A DNA stretch of 56,760 nt from positions 1-56,760 of the forward strand of contig NZ_AULW01000059.1 in NCBI RefSeq assembly GCF_000422485.1, in the 5' to 3' direction. Source of the stretch: Paenibacillus pasadenensis DSM 19293. Its GTDB lineage: Bacteria; Bacillota; Bacilli; Paenibacillales; Paenibacillaceae. Both the position numbers and the translations under genes were made by a program. How positions within the stretch are numbered: the stretch's first letter is position 1; each line of letters starts with the position of its first letter. Below are positions 14,915 to 23,567 of the stretch, one piece after another. The notes beneath the pieces are model-generated. The model had not been told where the DNA came from. It was given only the letters and a program-made list of their open reading frames with translations, and searched no databases.

Positions 14915-15196
14915 CTAGAAGCCCAGGCCGTCGTCCTCGCGCTCGCGCGCTTCTTCCTTGAGCAGCGTATAGAGCGTAGCCGCTTCATCCTTGCGGGTCG
15001 TCTCCGCCGTGCGCTCGACGCGCACGGTGATGTACTTTTGCCCGTACTGGATGCGCAGCTCGTCGCCGGCTTTGACGGAGCTGCTCGGCTTGGCCTCGCG
15101 GCCGTTGATCCATACGCGGCCCTGCTCCGACACATCCTTGGCGACGGTGCGCCGCTTGATGAGCCGGGAGACCTTAAGGAATTTATCGAGCCTCAA
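14915..15196 (-). CDS. rqcP: S4-domain ribosome quality control factor RqcP (YabO/Hsp15 family)
   Basis: 93 residues from a TTG start that directly follows the hup stop codon. The S4 RNA-binding fold is complete: MRLDKFLKVSRLIKRRT, then GRVWINGREAKPSSSVKAGDEL. RqcP stabilises peptidyl-tRNA on stalled 50S subunits so that RqcH can add C-terminal alanine tails. The acidic tail (EEAREREDDGLGF) is typical for the family. It is probably co-transcribed with hup and ends at the terminator at 14855-14881. Confidence 0.92.
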   Translation of the reverse strand: MRLDKFLKVSRLIKRRTVAKDVSEQGRVWINGREAKPSSSVKAGDELRIQYGQKYITVRVERTAETTRKDEAATLYTLLKEEAREREDDGLGF

Positions 15197-15469
15197 TTAC
15201 TTGATGGCTTCTTTCAGCTTGTTGCCGGCTTTGAATGCAGGAACCTTGGATTCCGGAATCGTGATTTCTTGGCCCGTTTGCGGGTTGCGGCCCGTACGGC
15301 CGGAGCGGGTGCGGGTCTCGAACGTGCCGAAGCCGATCAGTTGAACCTTGTCGCCGGAAGCGAGCGCTTCGGTGACTTCGCCGAGGAAGCCGTTCAGGAC
15401 GGACTCGACGTCGCGCTTGGTCAGGCCGCTTTTCGTTGCGATGCTGTTGATCAGGTCGTTCTTGTTCAT
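15197..15469 (-). CDS. hup: HU-type nucleoid protein
   Basis: 90 residues, exactly HU size. It has the N-terminal helices (MNKNDLINSIATKSGLTKRDVE), the beta-arm motif GRNPQTGQEI with its intercalating proline, and the C-terminal KAGNKLKEAI. GGGAGG precedes the ATG by eight bases; an upstream in-frame start at 15514 is rejected. HU bends and compacts DNA as a homodimer. It lies between mazG and rqcP; the 267-bp gap upstream must carry its own strong promoter. B. subtilis keeps its hbs gene elsewhere. Confidence 0.96.
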   Translation of the reverse strand: MNKNDLINSIATKSGLTKRDVESVLNGFLGEVTEALASGDKVQLIGFGTFETRTRSGRTGRNPQTGQEITIPESKVPAFKAGNKLKEAIK

Positions 15470-15736
15470 GATTGTTTCCTCCCGGAATAAGTAATGGATT
15501 CGGTTGAAGTGCATGTGCGCTGCCTCTCGGCAGCATCAGGGTCGAAACAAGAAGGCTCGGCCGCAGCGCGCGGGAAGCGTCCCGGACGGAAGCCGGCGGC
15601 GCCGCTTTTTTTCGAGGGATACGTAATTCGTGCCCCCGATGAAAAAATCCTGCTGCATTCGGAATTTTTTTTGCAGAATTCCGTCGAGAACGGGCGAACG
15701 ATGGCGCAAAGGAGGCCGAATTCCAAGCGGGCGAAT

Positions 15737-17572
15737 CTATAACCCTCTCTTCTTGGCTTCCTCCCACCAGCGGTCCATCTCTAGTAGATCAGTCTGGTCA
15801 AAAGATTTGCCGTTTATACGAAGCTGCTCCTCGACGTAGAGAAAGCGCCTCTTGAACTTGGCGTTCGTCCGCGCCAGCGCCTCCTCCGGGTCGGCGCCCA
15901 GGAAACGCGCGGCGTTGACGACGGCGAACAGCAGGTCGCCGACCTCTCCGGCGCTCGCCTCGGCGTCGCCAAGCCCGGCCGCCTCGCGCACCTCGCGCAG
16001 CTCCTCCTCGATCTTGGCCAGCATCGGCTCCAGCTCGTTCCAGTCGAAGCCGACCTTGGACGCCTTCTTCTGGAGCTTGTAAGCGGCCAGCAGCGCCGGC
16101 AGATCCTTGGGCACGCCGTCGAGCACGGAGCTGCGGTCCGCGTCGCGGCCCTTGATGCGCTTCTCCTCCGCCTTCATCCGCTCCCAGCTGGCGAGCGCCT
16201 CGCCCGCATCGGATGCGCCGTCCGCGCCGAACACATGCGGATGGCGGAAGATCAGCTTCTCGTTCAGCTCCTGGATGACGTCGTAGACGGTGAAGGCGCC
16301 CGTCTCCTCCTCCATCTGGCTGTGCAGCATCACTTGCAGGATGACGTCGCCGAACTCCTCGCGCATGCCGTCCGGATCGTCCGCGTCGATCGCCTCGAGC
16401 GCCTCGTACAGCTCCTCGATGAAGTTTTTGCGGATCGACTGATGCGTCTGCTCGCGGTCCCACGGGCAGCCGTCCGGACTGCGCAGGATGGAGACGATCT
16501 CGTGCAGCCGGTCGAAGCTGCGGCTGCGCAGCCGCTCGTCGTTGCTGGCGGGCACGTAGACGAGGCTGAGGTTGCCGTAGTCCTGTCCCCGGTCAAGCTC
16601 GTAGAGCGGCACCGTGACGATGCGCTCCTCCCCGGCGACGCCGAGCGCGTGCCCGATCGTCACCGGATGCTCCTCGGGATAGCGCTCCATGAGCGTCAGC
16701 TTGACGTCCGAGGCGGTGAAGCCGTCGTACACCTGGCCGATCAGCGTATGCAGCTGAGGCTGCAGCAGATGCGGCTGCAGTCCGGCCGCGTCGAGCAGCT
16801 GGAAGCCCTCGATCGGGTCGAAGCCGAGCCGCGTGAAGGCGATGTCGAGGAAGCTCTCGCCCCCGAGCACGGTCAGCTCGACGCCTTCGCGGGGGCAGCG
16901 CTCCCGCAGCAGCTGCACGGTGCGCTCGGCCACCATCGGATGGCCGGGCACGGCGTAAAGCACGGCTCGGCCCAGGCCGGCGGCAGCCGAAAGTGTAACG
17001 GCGGCGTTAGGCGGTACGGCGGCGGCGTCCGGCGGTACGGCAGCGGCGTTAGGCGCCACGGCAACGGCGTTCGGCGGTACGGCAGCGGCGTCAGACGGCA
17101 CGGCAGCGGCGTCAGACGGCACGGCAGCGGCGTCAGGCGGCGCAGCGGCGTTCGGCGGCACGGTAGCGGCCTCAGGCGGCGCAGCGGCGGCGTTCGGCGC
17201 CACGGCAGCGGCGTTCGGCGCCACGGCAACGGCGTTCGGCGGTACGGCAGCGGCGTCAGACGGCACGGCAGCGGCGTCAGGCGGCGCCGAGCCCTTGGCC
17301 AGTCGGATCAGCTCGTCCGCGATCGCGTCGTACACCTCGGGGAACGACTCCGACTGCTCGTACAGCCGGTCGAAGGAATGGATCGGCACGCCGGTCTCGC
17401 GCAGCATGTCCATCATCGGATGCTTCGCGGTGCGGACATAGATCGCGTCCGCGGCTTGCAGCCGCCGCCAGATGCCCAGCGTCAGCTGGTCCGGGTCGCC
17501 GGTGCCGAGGCCGGCTACCGCGATCGACGGCACGGCTCCGCCGGAGCGGTTGAGGCTCGAATCGGATGTCAT
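15737..17572 (-). CDS. mazG: YabN/MazG: tetrapyrrole methylase-like domain fused to nucleotide pyrophosphohydrolase, with a heptapeptide insertion
   Basis: 611 residues, about 120 more than B. subtilis YabN. The N-terminal domain is a tetrapyrrole (corrin/porphyrin) methylase fold (IAVAGLGTGDPDQLT ... VLYAVPGHPMVAERTV). It is interrupted at residues 96-200 by repeats of the PPNAAAV/PSDAAAV type. The C-terminal half (about 340-611) is a MazG all-alpha NTP-PPase with two EExxE-type motifs: EELYEALEAIDADDPDGMREEFGDVILQ and the weaker EELREVREAA...EVGDLLFAVVN. MazG hydrolyses non-canonical or stress NTPs. A GGGAGG lies before the ATG. The insertion sits in a loop before the PGHP motif, so the enzyme may still fold. 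Confidence 0.93.
   Translation of the reverse strand: MTSDSSLNRSGGAVPSIAVAGLGTGDPDQLTLGIWRRLQAADAIYVRTAKHPMMDMLRETGVPIHSFDRLYEQSESFPEVYDAIADELIRLAKGSAPPDAAAVPSDAAAVPPNAVAVAPNAAAVAPNAAAAPPEAATVPPNAAAPPDAAAVPSDAAAVPSDAAAVPPNAVAVAPNAAAVPPDAAAVPPNAAVTLSAAAGLGRAVLYAVPGHPMVAERTVQLLRERCPREGVELTVLGGESFLDIAFTRLGFDPIEGFQLLDAAGLQPHLLQPQLHTLIGQVYDGFTASDVKLTLMERYPEEHPVTIGHALGVAGEERIVTVPLYELDRGQDYGNLSLVYVPASNDERLRSRSFDRLHEIVSILRSPDGCPWDREQTHQSIRKNFIEELYEALEAIDADDPDGMREEFGDVILQVMLHSQMEEETGAFTVYDVIQELNEKLIFRHPHVFGADGASDAGEALASWERMKAEEKRIKGRDADRSSVLDGVPKDLPALLAAYKLQKKASKVGFDWNELEPMLAKIEEELREVREAAGLGDAEASAGEVGDLLFAVVNAARFLGADPEEALARTNAKFKRRFLYVEEQLRINGKSFDQTDLLEMDRWWEEAKKRGL
17002..17287 (-). repeat. 21-bp (heptapeptide) coding repeat inside mazG
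   Basis: About 13-14 imperfect copies of a 21-bp unit encode xAAAVPP/SxxA heptads, with GTTCGGCGGTACGGCAGCGG-like blocks repeated on the plus strand. The length is a multiple of three throughout, so the mazG frame is kept. The product is a Pro-Ala-rich, probably disordered, loop in the methylase-like domain. Confidence 0.9.
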
Positions 17573-17749
17573 GGCGCGGTTCCTCCCTGTGGCAGGCGCG
17601 GCCCTTGCTCGCGCCCTGCGGCATAAGCCCCGGAAACCCTTCCGGGGCCGCCTCCTTTAAGACTTTACTTGGCTTGAAGCCAGGAATCAAGCGGCATCGT
17701 TCTCATTAAGGGAATATATGTAAGAAATAAGGCGGGACGAGCCGGCGCA

Positions 17750-18430
17750 GGGGCGGAGGCGCCGCGTTCGGCGGGTCAAGGCACTTTCGACTCCCTCGCG
17801 AGGGAGGTGGCACCGCGTTCGGCGGCTCAAGGCACTCTCGGCTCCCTCGCCGGGGCCGGGGGCGTCGAGATCGGCGAATCAAGGCACTCTCGACTCTCTC
17901 GCGGGGGCGGAGGCGCCGAGATCGGCGGGTCAAGGCACTCTCGGCTCCCTCACGGGGGCGAAAGCGGCGAGATCGGCAGTTCAAGGCACTTTCGGCTCCC
18001 TCGCGGTGACGGGGGCGCCAAGCTCGGCGGCTCAAGGCACTTTCGGCTCCCTCGCGGGGGCGGAAGCGCCGAGATCGGCAGTTCAAGGCACTCTCGACTC
18101 CCTCGCGGGGCCGGGGGCGCCGCGTTCGGCGGCTCAAGGCACTCTCGGCTCCCTCGCCGGGGCCGGGGGCGTCGAGATCGGCGAATCAAGGCACTCTCGA
18201 CTCTCTCGCGGGGGCGGAGGCGCCGAGATCGGCGGGTCAAGGCACTCTCGACTCCCTCGCGGGGCCGGGGGCGTCGAGATCCGCGGGTCAAGGCACTTTC
18301 GGCTCCCTCGCGGGGGCGGAGGCGTCGAGTTCGGCGGGCTAAGGCACTCTCGACTCCCTCGCGGGGGCGGAGGTGCCGTGTTCGGCGGGTCAAGGCACTC
18401 TCGGCTCCCTCGCGGGGGTGTCGAGCTCGG
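17750..18430. repeat. 51-bp tandem repeat array (about 13 copies)
   Basis: TCAAGGCACTCTCG recurs from 17776 to about 18391 at 51- or 52-bp steps. Most units carry a CGCCGAGATCGGCG-type palindrome and a CTCCCTCGCGGGGGCGGAGG segment. The occasional 52-bp step shifts the frame, so the long ORFs through it on both strands are unlikely to be genes. The array occupies the gap between the spoVB stop and mazG. The remaining 17573-17749 holds only an inverted repeat GCCCCGGAA/TTCCGGGGC near 17627 without a T-tract. Confidence 0.9.
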
Positions 18431-18452
18431 CGGATGCCCGCATGGGTCCGCC

Positions 18453-20255
18453 TTACGGCATCAGCCGCCAGCGGCGCAGGCGGGCGGCCATCCGCTCGCC
18501 GCCCGGCAGCAGGCGCAGCTCGGCGGCGCTTACGGCGCCGAGCAGCAGCAGCGCGGCGCCGTAGACGGCGGCGCCGAGCAGCACGCCGCCAAGCGTCTGC
18601 GCGGCGGCGGAGGCGCGCGGCGCCAGCGAGGCCGCGCCGGCGGCGAGCTCGGCGAGGCGCGCGCCGGCAAGCGCCGCCGCGGCAAGCGCCGCGAGCGCGA
18701 GCGCGCAGGCGGCGAGGCGGCGCAGCCGCGCGGCCGCGCGGCGCGCGGCGGGCGGCGCCGGAGCGAGCGCTGCCGCGGTGCGCGCCGCCGCGAGCGCGCC
18801 GAGGCCGGCGGCGAGCGCCGTGGCGGCGATGCCGGCGGCGGCCGCGCCGGCGATGCCGAGCGGCGGCACGAGCGCGGCGTTGAGCGCGGCCTTGGCGAGC
18901 GCGGCGAGCCCCAGCAGCGCGGCCGGCAGGCGCAGCGCGCCGAGGCCCTGCAGCAGCGGCGCGGCGACCGCGCTGACGGCGGCGGCGAGCGCCGTGCTGC
19001 CGACGAGCGCAAGCGTGCCGGTAGCCTGCGCGTCGGCGTAGAACATCACGTTGAGCGGACGCGCCAGCAGCGCGAGTCCGAGCGCGGACGCCGCGCCGAC
19101 GAGCGCCGACGAGCGCAGCCACAGCCGGACGAGCGCCGCCGCCTGCGCCGGATCCGAGCGACGATGCCGCACGAGCTGCGGCACGAGCGCTCCGGCGGCC
19201 GCGCCGGCGACCATCGCCACGAGCTGGATGAGCGGCTGGCCCCGGCTGTACAGGCCGAAGGCCGCCATCGCCTCGGCCGCGTCCATGCCGCCTCGCAGCA
19301 GCCGCGGCACGGTGAACGCGTCGATCGCCCCCAGCACCGGCGCGACGATCGCTCCGAGCGCCGCCGGCAGCGCGAGCGCACCGAGAGCGCCCATCTCGCG
19401 GGCGAGCGGACGCAGCCGCGAGAGCCCAAAGACCCGAGAGGCCCGTAACGCCGGCTCTCTGCCCCCTTCCTCGCTCGCCGTCCGCACCGGAGCCGCGTCC
19501 GAGTCGGATCGCCGCCCGAAGCCAGTCAGCCGGCCCACTCCACGAACGCTATCCGCATCCAGAGGAGGCGAAGCTCCCGTTGCAGCGCCTGTCGCCGACG
19601 CCCCGCGCCGCAGGAACACGGCCAGCAGCGCCAGTCCCGCCGCGCCGCCGAAAAACGACCCCCACATCGCGCCGGCGGCGAGCCGGTCGTCGCCCCAGCC
19701 GGCCGACCAGCCGATGCGCAGCAGCAGCAGCATGGCGGCGACGCGCACGACCTGCTCGACGAGCTGCGACCAGGCGGTCGGCCGCATGTCGCCAAGCCCC
19801 TGCGTATAGCCCCGCAGCGCGGCCAGCGCCGGGGCAAACCAGAGCGCCGACGCCACCGCGCGGATCGACAGCTCCGCAGCCGGGTCGCCGACGAGCGCGG
19901 CGAGGCGATCGGCAAGCAGCCACAGCGCGGCGAAGCCGGCCGCCCCAAGCAGCGATAGCAGCGTCACTCCGGCCGCGGCCGCGCGCCGCGCGCCGAGCCG
20001 ATCGCCCTGCTCGAGCAGCGCCGCCGTGCGGATCGAGACCGCCACCGGCAGGCCGGCGGTCGCCAGCACGAGAATAAGCTGGTAGAACGGATAAACCGCG
20101 TTGTAGATGCCGAACACGCGGTCTCCGGCGACGTTCTGCAGCGGAATTTTCTGCAGCGTCCCGATCAGCTTGGAGAGCAGGGCCGCGCCGGCCAGCAGCG
20201 CCGCGCCCCCGAGCGCCCCGCGGCCCCGCCCCGCCTGTTGCTCCTTGTCGTCCAT
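18453..20255 (-). CDS. spoVB: Stage V sporulation protein B (lipid II flippase family, MATE/MOP fold)
   Basis: 600 residues from the ATG at 20255 with AAAGGAACGGGAC upstream; B. subtilis SpoVB has about 518. The MviN/SpoVB signature begins with ALLAGAALLSKLIGTLQKIPLQNVAGDRVFGIYNAVYPFYQL, followed by about 12-14 membrane helices. It is a mother-cell flippase-like protein required for cortex peptidoglycan. A 60-residue polar insert around residues 225-285 (DADSVRGVGRLTGFGRRSD ...) and an extremely Ala-rich C-terminal third, with stretches of AAALAAAR type, are odd and reflect the local GC pressure. It is divergent from the DUF4397 gene. Confidence 0.9.
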   Translation of the reverse strand: MDDKEQQAGRGRGALGGAALLAGAALLSKLIGTLQKIPLQNVAGDRVFGIYNAVYPFYQLILVLATAGLPVAVSIRTAALLEQGDRLGARRAAAAGVTLLSLLGAAGFAALWLLADRLAALVGDPAAELSIRAVASALWFAPALAALRGYTQGLGDMRPTAWSQLVEQVVRVAAMLLLLRIGWSAGWGDDRLAAGAMWGSFFGGAAGLALLAVFLRRGASATGAATGASPPLDADSVRGVGRLTGFGRRSDSDAAPVRTASEEGGREPALRASRVFGLSRLRPLAREMGALGALALPAALGAIVAPVLGAIDAFTVPRLLRGGMDAAEAMAAFGLYSRGQPLIQLVAMVAGAAAGALVPQLVRHRRSDPAQAAALVRLWLRSSALVGAASALGLALLARPLNVMFYADAQATGTLALVGSTALAAAVSAVAAPLLQGLGALRLPAALLGLAALAKAALNAALVPPLGIAGAAAAGIAATALAAGLGALAAARTAAALAPAPPAARRAAARLRRLAACALALAALAAAALAGARLAELAAGAASLAPRASAAAQTLGGVLLGAAVYGAALLLLGAVSAAELRLLPGGERMAARLRRWRLMP

Positions 20256-20382
20256 CGTCCCGTTCCTTTCGACTCGTTCGTTCTCCTCATTATAGCGGCG
20301 GGCGTCCGTATGAGCCATGCTTCGGGCGCATAGGCTGGGAAAGGACGTTTTTCGGCATGATTCCGCAAGGAGGCAGCAGCCA

Positions 20383-21804
20383 ATGGAAATGGAACGGCAT
20401 CCCGTCTGGACGGAATGGCAAAAAGCCAGCCTTTACCGCATGCTGGCCGACTATCACCGCGACTCCGAGCCCGCCGCGGCGGGCTCCTACGAAGGCCTCT
20501 ACCGGGAAGCCGTGAAGCGGCTCGCCGGGCTCGTCCGGCTCTACGGCAATCCGTTCGGAGAGCCGCTCCCTGGCCTCGGCGCCGCCGCGCCGGGCTGGCC
20601 GCCGGAGGCGGCGTTCTCCGGCATGTCGGGCGGCTTGCCGCCCTATGCGGCGCCAGCGGCGGCGTACCCGGCCGGCGCTTATGCCGCGCCGGCCGATTTC
20701 CCGCCCTATCCCGCGCAGGCGGCGTACCCGCCGCCGGACGCCTATTCCGCGGCGGCCGCTCCGCCAGGGTCGGCCTGGCCGTCCTACGCCTCCGGAGCTC
20801 CGTCGCCCTGGCCGGGCTATGGCGGCCCTTTGCCGACCTCGCCTTGGCAGCCGTTGTCCGGCAGCGGTCTGCCGGGGCTCGCGCCGCCGCTGCCCGGCGG
20901 CTATGGACCGCCCCTCTCGCAGCAGCCGGCCATTCCGGAGCCGTACGGCTGGAGCTTGGCGCCCGGATCGGGGGCCGCGGCCGGCCATCCCGGTTGGCCG
21001 GGCATGCCAGCGCCGGCCTCCAGCGCCGGCGCCGCCCCGCCAGCAGCGGGCTGGACCGCGCCTCCTCCGGCCGCCGCGCCCGCTTCGCCGGCTCCGCAGC
21101 CGGCATCGTCCGCTCCCGACCCGCCGGACGCGGCTGACGATTCCGGCTCCTTCGCGGAATTCGCCGGCCCGGGCATCCGCCCGCCCGCGGCCGAATCCGC
21201 TTCGACGCAGGCGCTGCCCCGGCCGAGCTCCTACGCGCGGCTGCGGCTGATCCACGCCGCTCCCGGACAGCCGACGCTGGCGTTGCAGGCCGGCGAAGCC
21301 TTTGCGCAGGCAGGCTATCTCTCCGCCTCCTCCTACGCGGATGTGCCTGCCGGTCCGCTGAGCGTCGGGCTGTCTCCCGCCGCTTCCGCGCAGCCCCAGC
21401 CGGCAGACGGCGGCGACGTCTTCGAGCTGTCGCTCGAGGCGGGCCGGAGCTATACGGCGGCGGCTTGCCCTGATCCGGAGGGAGACGGACTGCGGCTGCT
21501 CGTTTTTTTCGACGGCCAAGAGCTTCGCGACGACTGCGTCAAGCTGCGCCTGCTCCATCTCGCCCGCACCGGCCCCGTCGACCTGATGGTCCGCGACGGC
21601 GGCACGCTGTTCCGCAAGGTCGCGCCGGGAAGCGCTTCGTCCTACATCACGCTGGCTCCGTCCGAGCCGGAGCTTGAGCTGACCGAGGCGGGCTCGCTGC
21701 GCCTGCTTCATGCCGCGCCCCCGCTGCCGCTGCCAGGAGCGACAGCGCTCACGCTGCTGCTGGCCGGCGAGCCGCCGCAGCTGGCGGCCTTCGAGGACGG
21801 CTGA
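20383..21804 (+). CDS. DUF4397-domain protein with Pro/Ala/Tyr-rich N-terminal half
   Basis: 473 residues. AAGGAGG stands nine bases before ATG 20383; the frame extends upstream but without a ribosome-binding site. Residues 1-55 are a conserved-looking alpha segment (WTEWQKASLYRMLADYH). Residues 65-270 are low complexity (PPYAAPAAAYPAGAY and similar), like coat or exosporium proteins. Residues 278-470 have three copies of the ARLRLIHAAPxxP/KLRLLHLA/LRLLHAAPP motif typical of DUF4397 beta-sandwich repeats. There is no clear signal peptide or anchor. Its position between spoVT and spoVB, on the opposite strand, suggests a spore-related role, which is only inferred. Confidence 0.75.
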   Translation: MEMERHPVWTEWQKASLYRMLADYHRDSEPAAAGSYEGLYREAVKRLAGLVRLYGNPFGEPLPGLGAAAPGWPPEAAFSGMSGGLPPYAAPAAAYPAGAYAAPADFPPYPAQAAYPPPDAYSAAAAPPGSAWPSYASGAPSPWPGYGGPLPTSPWQPLSGSGLPGLAPPLPGGYGPPLSQQPAIPEPYGWSLAPGSGAAAGHPGWPGMPAPASSAGAAPPAAGWTAPPPAAAPASPAPQPASSAPDPPDAADDSGSFAEFAGPGIRPPAAESASTQALPRPSSYARLRLIHAAPGQPTLALQAGEAFAQAGYLSASSYADVPAGPLSVGLSPAASAQPQPADGGDVFELSLEAGRSYTAAACPDPEGDGLRLLVFFDGQELRDDCVKLRLLHLARTGPVDLMVRDGGTLFRKVAPGSASSYITLAPSEPELELTEAGSLRLLHAAPPLPLPGATALTLLLAGEPPQLAAFEDG

Positions 21805-21846
21805 GCTGACGCGGACCGCGCGGACTCTGCCGCGTCCCGTTCGACG

Positions 21847-21891
21847 GCAAACAAGCTTCCGCTCGGAATTCCACCGAAAAGGAAGCTTGCC
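21847..21891 (-). terminator. Terminator of spoVT
   Basis: CAAGCTTCC and GGAAGCTTG pair around a 20-base loop and are followed by TTTGCC on the minus strand, about 20 bases past the spoVT stop. Confidence 0.7.
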
Positions 21892-21909
21892 TGAACGGCG
21901 GTATTCCGC

Positions 21910-22458
21910 CTACTGCTCCATCTGCTTGGCGAGGAAGCCCGCGGCCGTCTCGGCCATCTTGATTTCCATCTGCGCCATCTTGGTCGAATCTTCCTTGCTT
22001 GCCAGCACGACCGTGCCGATCGGATCGCCGCCGGCGATGATCGGAGCCGCGACAAAGGAGGTGTAGGTTTCCGGAGCGTTCTTGATGATCTCATGCTCGC
22101 CGCTGGCGGTTTCGGTGGCGGTCTTGCGGCTGTCCATCGCCTGCTCCAGCAGCTGGCCGACCGGCTTGTCCATATAATCCTTCTTGGAGGCGCCGGCGAC
22201 GGCGATGACCGTATCTCGGTCGGAGATGAGCGTGATGTGGCCGGTGCTCTCGCTCAGCGATTCGGCATATTCCTTTGCGAAGTCTCCGAGCTCGCCGATT
22301 GGGGAATACTTCTTGAGGATGACCTCGCCGTCGCGATCGACGAAGATTTCAAGCGGATCTCCCTCGCGGATGCGAAGCGTACGGCGGATTTCTTTCGGGA
22401 TGACGACGCGGCCGAGATCGTCGATTCGACGCACAATTCCAGTTGCTTTCATTGTCAT
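21910..22458 (-). CDS. spoVT: Stage V sporulation protein T (AbrB-type DNA-binding plus GAF domain)
   Basis: 182 residues. The N-terminal 52 residues are an AbrB-type swapped-hairpin DNA-binding domain (MKATGIVRRIDDLGRVVIPKEIRRTLRIREGDPLEIF). Residues 56-178 form a GAF-like domain (GHITLISDRDTVIAVAGASKKDY ... VAAPIIAGGDPIGTVVLAS). SpoVT is a forespore regulator that tunes the sigma-G regulon. Two near starts exist: ATG 22458, closer to GTGGGG, and ATG 22452. A sigma-G-type promoter is visible about 100 bp upstream. Neighbour conservation (mfd side, spoVB side) fits, except for the inserted urt operon. Confidence 0.96.
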   Translation of the reverse strand: MTMKATGIVRRIDDLGRVVIPKEIRRTLRIREGDPLEIFVDRDGEVILKKYSPIGELGDFAKEYAESLSESTGHITLISDRDTVIAVAGASKKDYMDKPVGQLLEQAMDSRKTATETASGEHEIIKNAPETYTSFVAAPIIAGGDPIGTVVLASKEDSTKMAQMEIKMAETAAGFLAKQMEQ

Positions 22459-22865
22459 GTTGCCCCACTTTCCTCGAAGAATGGTAAGTCCACTGGATGC
22501 CTAGCTCCGACTGATTTATTTCGTGAGTTGGGATTGGATCGTTCAGGCGTTCACCTTCGAATCTGACCATAGTATTCATCCGCTCCCAGTTTCTTATGCA
22601 CCGCGCCAGCCCGCGCCGGCAGAGGCCGGAAAGGCGATTTTCGCCTTTTACGGCGCGGGTTTCCGCCCTCCCTGCACAGGCTGGGAAATGCACCCACAAC
22701 GGCGGATGGGGGTGCCGGTACCGCTTGAGGACAGGCCTCCCTTGGATGCGGGACGCGAACAAGCCAAGACCGCGCGGCTTCCGCTGATGCGCGCGATCCT
22801 GGCTTGCCTTGCCGGGACAAAGGAAACGTCCGCAGCCTCTTCTTTCCTGCCCGATCATCCCGTTC
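22459..22865. other. Intergenic region between urtE and spoVT
   Basis: About 400 bp. Apart from the spoVT promoter at 22570-22599, I see a short inverted repeat GGCGAAAATCGCC at 22632-22646 and no convincing terminator for urtE. ORFs here have no recognisable product. It marks one border of the inserted urt operon. Confidence 0.5.
22570..22599 (-). promoter_or_regulatory. Sigma-G-type promoter of spoVT
   Basis: On the minus strand GCATA (22595-22599) is followed by exactly 18 bases and AATACTA (22570-22576). This fits the sigma-G pattern GMATR-N18-CATNMTA with one mismatch. It would start about 100 bases before the spoVT start; B. subtilis spoVT is sigma-G dependent. Confidence 0.65.
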
Positions 22866-23567
22866 CTACACCGTCAAGTACCGGCGTACCGTCTCGTCGT
22901 CCAGCGCCTCGAGCTCCCCTTGCCAGGCGATGGCGCCTTTTTCGAGGATATAGACGTAATCGGCGACGCTCCGCACGAACTCGAGGCTTTGCTCCACGAG
23001 CAGGATCGCCGTCCGTCCGTCGGACTTGATCGAACGGATCACGTCGCGGATGTCGTCGACGATCGACGGCTGGATGCCCTCGCACGGCTCGTCGAGCAGC
23101 AGCAGCTCCGGCTCCGCCGCCAGTACGCGCGCGAACGCCAGCTGCTGCTGCTGCCCCCCGCTCAGGTCGCCGCCGCGGCGGCCGTACATCGTCGGCAGCA
23201 CGGGGAAGCGCTCGACTGCCGCCGGCGGGATGTCGTCGCCGCGGCGCTTGCCGCGCGCGGCCTCCAGGCCGATCAGGATGTTTTCGCGCACGGACAGCTG
23301 TCCGAAAATCTCGCGGCCCTGCGGCACGTAGCCGATGCCGCTGCGCGCCCGCTCGCCGGGCGCCTTGCGCGTCAGGTCGCGGCCGCCGTAGCTGACCGTG
23401 CCGCCGCGCGCCTTGAGCACGCCCATGACGCTCTTGACGAACGTCGACTTGCCCGTGCCGTTGCGGCCGAGCAGGCAGACGACCTGACCGGGACGCACCT
23501 GGAGCGTCACGCCGCGCAGCACGGCGCTCTCGCCGTAGCCGGATTCCAGCTTCTCCACCGTCAGCAT
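22866..23567 (-). CDS. urtE: Urea ABC transporter ATPase UrtE
   Basis: 233 residues, LivF-type ABC ATPase. Walker A GRNGTGKST (about 34-42), Q-loop GYVPQGREIFGQLSVREN, signature LSGGQQQQLAFARVL and Walker B LLLLDEPCEGIQPSI are all intact; the GQQQQLA signature and EGIQPSIV are characteristic of UrtE. With UrtD it energises import of urea through UrtB/UrtC. The ATG overlaps the end of urtD by seven bases and has GGAGGG upstream. It is the last gene of urtABCDE; no obvious terminator follows. Confidence 0.95.
   Translation of the reverse strand: MLTVEKLESGYGESAVLRGVTLQVRPGQVVCLLGRNGTGKSTFVKSVMGVLKARGGTVSYGGRDLTRKAPGERARSGIGYVPQGREIFGQLSVRENILIGLEAARGKRRGDDIPPAAVERFPVLPTMYGRRGGDLSGGQQQQLAFARVLAAEPELLLLDEPCEGIQPSIVDDIRDVIRSIKSDGRTAILLVEQSLEFVRSVADYVYILEKGAIAWQGELEALDDETVRRYLTV

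Noticed and set aside
17706-19122. Long Arg/Glu-rich or Gly/Arg-rich ORFs through the 51-bp array (both strands)
   Set aside because: They exist because a 51-bp unit is a multiple of three in stop-poor, GC-rich DNA. Steps of 52 bp break the frame, there is no ribosome-binding site, and some run antisense into spoVB.
22559-22820. Short ORFs between spoVT and urtE
   Set aside because: No ribosome-binding sites, no motif, and the sigma-G promoter of spoVT lies within them.
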